From: Labrys wisconsinensis
Lineage (GTDB): Bacteria; Pseudomonadota; Alphaproteobacteria; Rhizobiales; Labraceae
Assembly: GCF_030814995.1 (NCBI RefSeq)
Contig: NZ_JAUSVX010000001.1
Location: forward strand, 1,116,001-1,180,000
Direction: 5' to 3'
Length of the DNA stretch: 64,000 bases
The position numbers and the translations under genes were made by a program. This document shows, in pieces, positions 58,533-64,000 of this stretch (the stretch's first letter is position 1; every line of letters begins with the position of its first letter). A model generated the notes under the pieces. The model saw only the letters and a program-made list of their open reading frames with translations, was not told where the DNA came from and did not search any database.

Positions 58533-59507
58533 ATGCTCGACAGACCCCATGGCCACACGGCCGCGGTGCGGCGCTTCAACCGCTTCTACACCCGCGCCAT
58601 CGGCATTCTCGGCGACACCTATCTGACGCCCGACTTCTCGCTCACCGCCGGGCGCGTGCTCTACGAGCTCGCGCATCGCGACGGCGCCACCGCCACGGCC
58701 CTGCGCCAGGATCTCGGCATCGATGCCGGGTATCTGAGCCGCATCCTGGCCGATTTCGAGAAGCGGGGCTTTCTTGCCCGCACCCCGTCCCGGTCCGATC
58801 GCCGCGCCAGCGAGCTTGCCTTGACCGAGGCCGGCCGGGCGGCTTTCCTCGGGCTCGACGCCCGTTCGGAGGCGGAGATCGATGGCCTGATCGCGTCGCT
58901 CGCCCCGGGCGATCGCGACCGGCTCGCCGGCGCCATGGCCGAGATCGAGACCTTGCTGGAGCCGCGGCCGGACGCCGAGCCCTTCACGCTGCGCAGCCAT
59001 CGCCCCGGCGACATCGGCTGGGTGGTCGAGCGCCATGGCGCGCTCTACGCGCAGGAATACGGCTGGGACGAGCGTTTCGAGGCGCTGGTCGCCGAGATCG
59101 CCGCCGGATTCATCAAGACCTTCGATCCCGCGCGCGAGCGCTGCTGGATCGCCGAGCGGGCCGGCCGCCGCGTCGGCTCGGTGTTCCTGGTGCGCGAGCG
59201 CGACGCGGTCGCCAAGCTCCGCCTCCTGCTGGTCGACCCGGCCGCGCGCGGCCTCGGCCTCGGCCAGCGGCTGGTGGCCGAATGCATCGCCTTCGCCCGG
59301 CAGGCGGGCTATGGCCGGCTCACCCTGTGGACGCAGCGCAATCTCGATGCCGCCCGCCATATCTACGCCAAGGCCGGGTTCCGCATGGTGCACTCCGAGC
59401 CCTATCAGGGCATCGGCCGCGATCTCGTCAGCGAGATCTGGGACCTTGATTTGCGCGCCGAATCGGGCTCGATCGGCCCATGCGGCTCCGACGGTTGCTC
59501 TGCCTGA
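58533..59507 (+). CDS. MarR-type regulator fused to GNAT acetyltransferase
   Basis: 324 residues in two parts. Residues 1-150 form a winged-helix MarR domain (DFSLTAGRVLYELAHRDGAT; LGIDAGYLSRILADFEKRG; RSDRRASELALTEAGR). Residues 150-315 form a GNAT N-acetyltransferase with the acetyl-CoA loop LLVDPAARGLGLGQRLVAECI and a C-terminal YAKAGFRMV strand. This fusion is a known architecture. Substrate and operator unknown, though a dyad lies just upstream. Its last 28 bases overlap the next gene in another frame. Confidence 0.9.
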   Translation: MLDRPHGHTAAVRRFNRFYTRAIGILGDTYLTPDFSLTAGRVLYELAHRDGATATALRQDLGIDAGYLSRILADFEKRGFLARTPSRSDRRASELALTEAGRAAFLGLDARSEAEIDGLIASLAPGDRDRLAGAMAEIETLLEPRPDAEPFTLRSHRPGDIGWVVERHGALYAQEYGWDERFEALVAEIAAGFIKTFDPARERCWIAERAGRRVGSVFLVRERDAVAKLRLLLVDPAARGLGLGQRLVAECIAFARQAGYGRLTLWTQRNLDAARHIYAKAGFRMVHSEPYQGIGRDLVSEIWDLDLRAESGSIGPCGSDGCSA

Positions 59508-60334
59508 TCCTGCTCTGCCTCGCCGTTCCGGCGCGGGCCGCGCCGTCGGGCGCGGCCACCGAATCGCCGGAGCAGGCGCTTTGCCGCCTGATCGAGACGG
59601 CAGCCACCCGCCACGCCCTGCCGGTGGCGTTCCTCACCCGGCTGATCTGGCGCGAATCGAGCTTCCGTCCGGGCGTCGTCTCCAGCGCCGGCGCCCAGGG
59701 CATCGCGCAGTTCATGCCCGGCACCGCCGCCGAGCGCGGGCTGGAGGATCCGTTCGACCCGGAGCAGGCCATCCCCGCCTCGGCCCATCTCCTGGCCGAC
59801 CTCAACCGCCGCTTCGGCAGCCTCGGCCTTGCCGCCGCCGCCTACAATGCCGGCCCGACCCGGGTGGCGGGCTGGCTCGCCGGCCAGCGCAGCCTGCCGT
59901 TGGAAACGCAGGACTATGTCCTGTTCGTCACCGGGCATCCCGCCGAGGATTTCCTCGGCGAAGCCGAGCCGGCGATCGACCGGCCGCCGGCACCGGACCG
60001 GACGAAGCCCAGAACCTGCCTGGAGCTGACGGCGGGCCTGCGCATCGCCGCGCCCGAGGCCAGCATGGCGCTGGCCGCCTTCGCGCCCTGGGGCGTGCAG
60101 CTCGCCGGCAATTTCTCCAAGGCCCGGGCGCTCGCCACCTATGCCCGCAGCCAGAGGCGCTTCGCCGCCATTCTCGGCGACGTCAGGCCGATGGTGATCG
60201 GCACCCGCCTGCGCAGCCGCGGCACCCGCGCCTTCTACCGCGTCCGCGCCCCCGCCGCCTCCCGCGCCGAAGCGGCGGCCTTGTGCGGCCGCATCCACGC
60301 CGCGGGCGGGGCCTGCATCGTGCTGAGGAGCTGA
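59480..60334 (+). CDS. Lytic transglycosylase with SPOR-like C-terminus
   Basis: 284-residue periplasmic peptidoglycan lyase. Signal peptide about residues 1-21 (LLCLILLCLAVPARA). The SLT domain has the catalytic Glu in LIWRESSFRPG (about residue 58), then GAQGIAQFMPGTA and AAAYNAGPTRV. The last 75 residues, with FYRVRAP and ALCGRIHAAGGACIVLR, look like a SPOR peptidoglycan-binding module. The start lies inside the MarR-GNAT gene (28-base overlap), implying coupling. Confidence 0.9.
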   Translation: MRLRRLLCLILLCLAVPARAAPSGAATESPEQALCRLIETAATRHALPVAFLTRLIWRESSFRPGVVSSAGAQGIAQFMPGTAAERGLEDPFDPEQAIPASAHLLADLNRRFGSLGLAAAAYNAGPTRVAGWLAGQRSLPLETQDYVLFVTGHPAEDFLGEAEPAIDRPPAPDRTKPRTCLELTAGLRIAAPEASMALAAFAPWGVQLAGNFSKARALATYARSQRRFAAILGDVRPMVIGTRLRSRGTRAFYRVRAPAASRAEAAALCGRIHAAGGACIVLRS

Positions 60335-60439
60335 GGGTCGGGACTTGTGGCGCGGGATCCGGAGCCGCCTGTGTTCGTCGGGGCGACCGGGAAAGCGATG
60401 AGGTACGCCGACAAGAGCGAACCTCGGTCGCCGTGGTGT

Positions 60440-60464
60440 TCGCGTGGATGGCCGGGTCGAGCCC
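60440..60464 (+). repeat. Outer arm, nested inverted repeat (left)
   Basis: A 25-bp sequence (core GTGGATGGCCGGGTCGAG) whose exact reverse complement lies at 60813-60837. It is of the same GGCCGGG palindromic style as the repeat at 46.9 kb. Confidence 0.8.
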
Positions 60465-60482
60465 CATAGGCGCTAAGATAAG
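60462..60482 (+). repeat. Middle arm, nested inverted repeat (left)
   Basis: A 21-bp sequence (core CATAGGCGCTAAGATAAG) whose exact reverse complement is at 60692-60712. It touches the inner edge of the outer arm. Confidence 0.8.
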
Positions 60483-60552
60483 GTCTGCCGGGAGGCAAAT
60501 ATCGCGCTGTGCGTGACGCGCCTTTGTAAGATTTGCACGACGCCTGTGCCCT

Positions 60553-60589
60553 CCCTCCCCCTTGTGGGGAGGGATAAAGGGTGGGGGTC
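60553..60589 (+). repeat. Palindromic intergenic repeat, copy C
   Basis: Same family as copies A and B near 27.8 kb (core CCCTCCCCCTTGTGGGGAGG). It forms the left inner arm, facing copy D 29 bases away. Confidence 0.8.
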
Positions 60590-60618
60590 GTGGGCATAAG
60601 TCTCGACATATCCTGATG

Positions 60619-60656
60619 GACCCCCACCCCTAACCCCTCCCCACAAGGGGGAGGGG
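60619..60656 (-). repeat. Palindromic intergenic repeat, copy D
   Basis: Near-exact reverse complement of copy C (core CCCCTCCCCACAAGGGGGAG). C and D would form a stem of about 37 bp with a 29-base loop. Confidence 0.8.
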
Positions 60657-60691
60657 ATTGATCGACGTCGCGCCCAACTGGCTACTGCGTT

Positions 60692-60712
60692 CTTATCTTA
60701 GCGCCTATGGGG
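60692..60712 (-). repeat. Middle arm, nested inverted repeat (right)
   Basis: Exact 21-bp reverse complement of 60462-60482 (core CTTATCTTAGCGCCTATG). Confidence 0.8.
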
Positions 60713-60812
60713 TCGAGCCCGGCCATGACGCCGCCGGTGATGATGGCGAGGCGCACAGGCAGCGACCGCTACGCCGTGGTGAAGGTCCCGCGACCTCTCA
60801 GCCGTCATGGCC

Positions 60813-60837
60813 GGGCTCGACCCGGCCATCCACGCGA
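60813..60837 (-). repeat. Outer arm, nested inverted repeat (right)
   Basis: Exact 25-bp reverse complement of 60440-60464 (core CTCGACCCGGCCATCCAC). The 617-base gap 60335-60951 contains only these repeats and a parS-like site; no gene is credible in it. Confidence 0.8.
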
Positions 60838-60932
60838 CCGCGACAGTTGTCGCGAGAGGCAGTTGCGGTCGGAGCCGTGGCCGTCCTGGTCCGCGCGCTG
60901 GCGGCGGCTAAGCCGATCTGCCTCAACCGCCC

Positions 60933-60948
60933 TGTTCCACGTGAAACC
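60933..60948. promoter_or_regulatory. parS-like site 4 (next to the Lrp gene stop)
   Basis: TGTTCCACGTGAAACC matches the parS consensus at 14 of 16 positions and keeps the central CCACGTGAAA. It lies 34 kb from parB and about 24 kb right of the predicted origin, four bases from the stop of the convergent Lrp-family gene. Confidence 0.6.
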
Positions 60949-60951
60949 GCC

Positions 60952-61419
60952 CTACGCGTAGTTCACCGGCAGGGCAGTGGTGTATTTCAGCCGTTCCATG
61001 GCGAAATTCGAGCTCACGTCCGTCAGCTCGATCGAGCCGATCAGGCGCTTGTAGACTGCGTCATAGGCGGCGATGTCGGGCACCACCACGCGCAGGAGAT
61101 AGTCGGTGTCGCCGCTCATCCGGTAGAATTCGACCACTTCGGGGATGGTCTCGACCACCCGGCAGAAGCGCTCGGCCCAGGCCATGGCGTGCTGGTTGGT
61201 CTTCACCGCGACGAAGACGGTGACGCCGACCTTCATCTTGTCGGGATCGAGCAGGGCGACGCGGGCGCGGATGAACCCGCCCTCCTCCAGCCGCTGGATC
61301 CGCCGCCAGCAGGGCGAGGCGGACAGGCCGACACGCTCGGCGATCGCCTCGAGCCGCATGGCGGCATCCTCCTGCAGGCAGGAGAGGATTCTGCGATCAA
61401 TGGCATCGAGGGTAATCAT
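60952..61419 (-). CDS. Lrp/AsnC-family transcriptional regulator
   Basis: 155-residue regulator. The N-terminal helix-turn-helix has LDAIDRRILSCLQEDAAMRL and IAERVGLSASPCWRRIQRLE (about residues 3-46). The C-terminal RAM domain (VGVTVFVAVKTNQHAM; EVVEFYRMSGDTDYLLRVVV) binds amino acids and oligomerises. The start at MITLDAIDRR is the family start; an ATG 19 codons upstream is rejected. It is divergent from the small DUF6356 gene; target genes unknown. Confidence 0.92.
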   Translation of the reverse strand: MITLDAIDRRILSCLQEDAAMRLEAIAERVGLSASPCWRRIQRLEEGGFIRARVALLDPDKMKVGVTVFVAVKTNQHAMAWAERFCRVVETIPEVVEFYRMSGDTDYLLRVVVPDIAAYDAVYKRLIGSIELTDVSSNFAMERLKYTTALPVNYA

Positions 61420-61541
61420 TTGCGCGATAGTGGCAATCGGCGTGACCAGATTGCGTTGATACTCACGTTTGCGCAAATCTTTGCAAGCCTTTTCCGCGAC
61501 CCGCGGGGCATGCTTGTCCTATCGGATCGGAGGGCCCTGCC

Positions 61542-61766
61542 ATGGCGAAGCTGTCGTTCACCGCGCATCCTGAATCGGTCGGCGAGACCTATGTCGAGCA
61601 TCTCGGCGTGGCCTCGTCCTTCGGATTCGCCATGATCGCCGGGGGCCTGGCCTGCCTGGCTCACGGCTTCTTCCCCTTCCTCTTCACCAGCACCGGCTCG
61701 CGCACCGTCGCCCGGCTGCACGAGCGCATGGTGGCCCATCGCCGCAGGGGCGCGGCTGCAGGCTGA
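61542..61766 (+). CDS. DUF6356-type small membrane protein
   Basis: 74 residues. The family opening FTAHPESVGETYVEHLGVAS is followed by one hydrophobic helix (about residues 27-47, SFGFAMIAGGLACLAHGFFP) and a basic cytoplasmic tail. Proteins of this kind are common and uncharacterised in alphaproteobacteria; some are labelled capsule-related without proof. Single gene between the Lrp gene and the convergent dioxygenase. Confidence 0.8.
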   Translation: MAKLSFTAHPESVGETYVEHLGVASSFGFAMIAGGLACLAHGFFPFLFTSTGSRTVARLHERMVAHRRRGAAAG

Positions 61767-61801
61767 GCGCCGGGCGGGCGAACCCGCCCGGCTGTCCCGT
61801 C

Positions 61802-62740
61802 TCAGTCGAGCGGCTTCAGCCCCGCCTCGATCCGCGCCCGGCGTCCTTTGAGGAAGGGCGGCAGCGACAGCTTTTCGCCGAGCGTCTCCAGCGGCTCGTC
61901 GGCGGTGAAGCCGGGGCCGTGGGTGGCGATCTCGAACAGGATGCCGTTCGGCTCGCGGAAATAGAGGCTGCGGAAGTAGAACCGGTCGACCGGTCCGCTC
62001 GAGGGCAGGCGCAGGCTGTGCAGCCGCTCGGCCCAGGCCTCGTAGTCCGCATCCGGGATGTGGAACGCCACGTGGTGCACCGCGCCCGCGCCCTGCTGGG
62101 CCGGCGACAGGTGCGGCTCGACCGCGACGTGCAGCTCGGCCCCGGCGCCGCCCGGGCCCATCTCGTAGACGTGCACCGTCGCACCCTCGCGGCTGTACTG
62201 GCGCACCGGCCGCATCATCAGCGCCCGCTGCAGCACGATGTCGGTGTTGGTCAGGTCCGGCACGCTGATGGTGATCGGCCCGAGGCCGCGGATCTGGTGC
62301 CCGGCCGGCACCGGGCTCCTCGCCCAGGGATGGCCCGGCCCGGCGCCGCCGTCGTCGATCAGGCTGAGGCGCTGACCCTCGAAATCCTCGAAGTCGAGCG
62401 TCGCCCGGCCGTCGCGTTCGATCACCCCGCCATGCCCGACGCCCTTCTCCGTGAGGCGCCCGGCCCACCAGTCGAGGCTGTCGCGGCCGGCGACGCGCAG
62501 CGCCGTGCGCACGATGGCATGGGTGCCGCGGCGCTCGGGCTGCACCGGCCAGTCGAAGAAGGTGAGGTCCGAGCCCGGCGTGGCTTCGCCGTCGGCATAG
62601 AACAGGTGGTAGGCCGAGACGTCGTCCTGGTTCACCGTCTTCTTCACCAGGCGCATGCCGAGCGTGTCGGTGTAGAAGCGGTGGTTCTCCCCCGCCTTGG
62701 CCGTGATGGCGGTGAGGTGGTGGATGCCTTCAAGCTGCAT
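61802..62740 (-). CDS. Ring-cleaving dioxygenase, VOC family (MhqO-like)
   Basis: 312-residue metal-dependent dioxygenase built from two vicinal-oxygen-chelate modules. Metal ligands lie in GIHHLTAIT (His, about residue 6), [11 protein letters not shown] (His, about residue 220) and [12 protein letters not shown] (Glu, about residue 271). [21 protein letters not shown] and [14 protein letters not shown] are typical of the MhqO/hydroquinone-specific subgroup, often induced by quinones. Convergent with DUF6356 and divergent from the aldo/keto reductase, possibly one detoxification unit. Confidence 0.9.
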   Translation of the reverse strand: MQLEGIHHLTAITAKAGENHRFYTDTLGMRLVKKTVNQDDVSAYHLFYADGEATPGSDLTFFDWPVQPERRGTHAIVRTALRVAGRDSLDWWAGRLTEKGVGHGGVIERDGRATLDFEDFEGQRLSLIDDGGAGPGHPWARSPVPAGHQIRGLGPITISVPDLTNTDIVLQRALMMRPVRQYSREGATVHVYEMGPGGAGAELHVAVEPHLSPAQQGAGAVHHVAFHIPDADYEAWAERLHSLRLPSSGPVDRFYFRSLYFREPNGILFEIATHGPGFTADEPLETLGEKLSLPPFLKGRRARIEAGLKPLD

Positions 62741-62866
62741 GGCTGCCTCCGGCCGGATCGTCGGACCCGGCTTGTTTTGCCTGACTTTCGCCCTTACGAG
62801 TTAGGCAAAGGCGATCCGGCCCGCCACGCGCGCAAGGGCCGTCGGCAAAAACGCAAGGGAAACGTC

Positions 62867-63904
62867 ATGGTTTTCGCAACCCGCCCCCTCGGCCGCACCG
62901 GCGTGCCGGTCACGGTCCTCGGCTTCGGCTCGGCGCCGCTGGGCGATCTCTTCGTCAAGCTGGACGATGCCACCGCCGTCGCCACGGTGGAGGCGGCGCT
63001 GGCGAGCGGCATCACCCTGCTCGACACCTCGCCCCATTACGGCAACGGCCTCGCCGAGCACCGCATCGGCACGGCGCTGCGGCGCGTGCCGCGCGAGGGC
63101 GTGGTCGTCTCGACCAAGGTCGGCCGGGTGATGTCGCCGCGTCCTGCGGCGGCCGCGGCCGGGCGTGGCGCGGCGGCGACCTCGCCGGGCTTCGCCGGCG
63201 GCCTGCCGCACAAGGCCGCCTTCGACTATTCCTATGACGGCGCCATGCGCTCCTTCGAGCAGTCGCTGCTGCGGCTCGGCACCGACCGGATCGAGGTGCT
63301 GCTGATCCACGACGTCGACGTCTGGACCCACGGCTCCGACGGCGTCGAGGCGCGCTTCCGCGAGGCGATGGACGGGGCCTACAAGGCGCTGCACGACCTG
63401 CGCGGGCAGGGCGTGGTCAAGGCGATCGGCGTCGGCCTCAACGAGGCCGACATGTGCGAGCGCTTCGCCCGGGCTGGCGATTTCGACGCCATGCTGCTGG
63501 CCGGCCGCTATTCGCTGCTGGAGCAGCCCGCGCTGGAGAGCTTCATGCCGCTCGCCCTGGAGAAGGGCATCGGCATCATGCTCGGCGGCGTGTTCAATTC
63601 CGGCATCCTCGCCACCGGCGCCGTGCCGGGCGCGCGCTACAACTATGCGCCGGCCCCGCCGGAGATCATGGCGAAGGTCGCGAAGATCGAGGCGGTGTGC
63701 CGCGCCCACGGTGTGCCGCTGGCTCAGGCGGCGATGCAGTTCGCCCTCGGCCACTCCGCCGTCGCCTCGCTGGTGCTCGGCGCGGTCGAGCCGGCCGAGA
63801 TCGCCCGCAACGAGGCCGCCTTCGCCAAGCCGGCCCCGGCCGCGCTGTGGAGCGACCTCAAGGCCGAGGGGCTGCTGGACAAGCACGCGCCCGTGCCGGC
63901 CTGA
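62867..63904 (+). CDS. Aldo/keto reductase (D-threo-aldose dehydrogenase-like)
   Basis: 345-residue TIM-barrel oxidoreductase. The tetrad is visible as Asp/Tyr in LLDTSPHYGNGLAEHRIG (about residues 48-65), Lys in VVVSTKVGRVM and His in VLLIHDVDVWTHG. The long insert after the Lys and the GVFNSGILATGA segment match the sugar or pyridoxal dehydrogenase subgroup (L-fucose / D-threo-aldose 1-dehydrogenase). It is divergent from the VOC dioxygenase with 126 bases between starts. Substrate uncertain. Confidence 0.87.
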   Translation: MVFATRPLGRTGVPVTVLGFGSAPLGDLFVKLDDATAVATVEAALASGITLLDTSPHYGNGLAEHRIGTALRRVPREGVVVSTKVGRVMSPRPAAAAAGRGAAATSPGFAGGLPHKAAFDYSYDGAMRSFEQSLLRLGTDRIEVLLIHDVDVWTHGSDGVEARFREAMDGAYKALHDLRGQGVVKAIGVGLNEADMCERFARAGDFDAMLLAGRYSLLEQPALESFMPLALEKGIGIMLGGVFNSGILATGAVPGARYNYAPAPPEIMAKVAKIEAVCRAHGVPLAQAAMQFALGHSAVASLVLGAVEPAEIARNEAAFAKPAPAALWSDLKAEGLLDKHAPVPA

Positions 63905-63917
63905 GCGGCGCGGGCAA

Positions 63918-64000
63918 TCAGGCAGCAGTCCAGGGATTGATGACCGGCAGACCGGCGGCTTCGAAAGGTTCCGTATCGCGTGAAGCCACCGCAAAGCCAT
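63918..64000 (-). CDS. VapC-like PIN-domain toxin, C-terminal fragment cut by window edge
   Basis: The last 26 complete codons before the window end read GFAVASRDTEPFEAAGLPVI, then NPWTAA and a stop. The VASRDTEPFEAAGLPVINPW pattern is the characteristic end of VapC PIN-domain ribonucleases, including the late acidic residue. The rest of the gene and any VapB antitoxin lie beyond position 64000. Confidence 0.7.
   Translation of the reverse strand, partial: GFAVASRDTEPFEAAGLPVINPWTAA

Overview
The window is about 64 kb of GC-rich (visibly near 70 percent) chromosomal DNA from an alphaproteobacterium, most likely a member of the Hyphomicrobiales/Rhizobiales. The gene order parAB-rsmG-mnmG-mnmE / rho-hemJ-hemE // DUF299-maf-aroE-coaE-dnaQ / secB, the choXWV choline transporter, the malic enzyme-phosphotransacetylase fusion and the rhizobial-type intergenic repeats all fit that group. 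The species cannot be named from the sequence alone. The key landmark is the gene-free gap at about 36444-36956 between hemE and the DUF299 gene. In Caulobacter and related bacteria this is where the chromosome origin lies. Here it carries DnaA-box-like sequences, six GANTC methylation sites in about 100 bp and an AT-rich segment. Genes to its left run leftward and genes to its right run rightward, and four parS-like palindromes are scattered around parAB.

Layout. 0-8.8 kb: LysR regulators, an MFS transporter, a three-gene Tad-type pilin operon with no assembly machinery beside it, a flavin-binding protein, an NTF2-like protein and an aldo/keto reductase. 8.8-13.2 kb: a choline ABC transporter (choVWX) with a BetI-like operator, then an amidohydrolase. 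13.2-20.4 kb: maeB, followed by an accessory island of lower GC. The island holds an 891-residue protein with a phage-like front and a nucleotidyltransferase-like tip (candidate polymorphic toxin), its candidate immunity gene, decayed coding sequence, an ORF-deleted group II intron and an orphan TPR-type immunity gene. 20.9-24 kb: dapF, mtaB, DUF3108. 24.5-45 kb: the conserved origin-proximal block from xth/parBA through rho, hemE, oriC, maf, aroE, coaE, dnaQ and secB, and on to a retropepsin-like protease.

42.3-50 kb: a sugar-acid (De Ley-Doudoroff type) catabolic operon (kinase, KDPGal aldolase, KDGal kinase, SDR dehydrogenase) divergent from a sugar ABC importer. That importer has two permease domains fused in one chain and a single-domain ATPase. 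50.6-56 kb: a polyamine-type ABC importer, also with fused permeases, sharing an operon with a flavin-dependent monooxygenase. 56-60.3 kb: accD, folC, a MarR-GNAT fusion and a lytic transglycosylase. 60.3-61 kb: nested inverted repeats. 61-64 kb: an Lrp regulator, a small DUF6356 membrane protein, a ring-cleaving dioxygenase, an aldo/keto reductase and the C-terminus of a VapC-like toxin cut by the window edge.

The most unusual material is the toxin/immunity/intron island (15.8-20.4 kb), the origin with its parS cluster, and the nested repeat structure at 60.4-60.8 kb. Functions are assigned from motifs read by eye. No database search was run.
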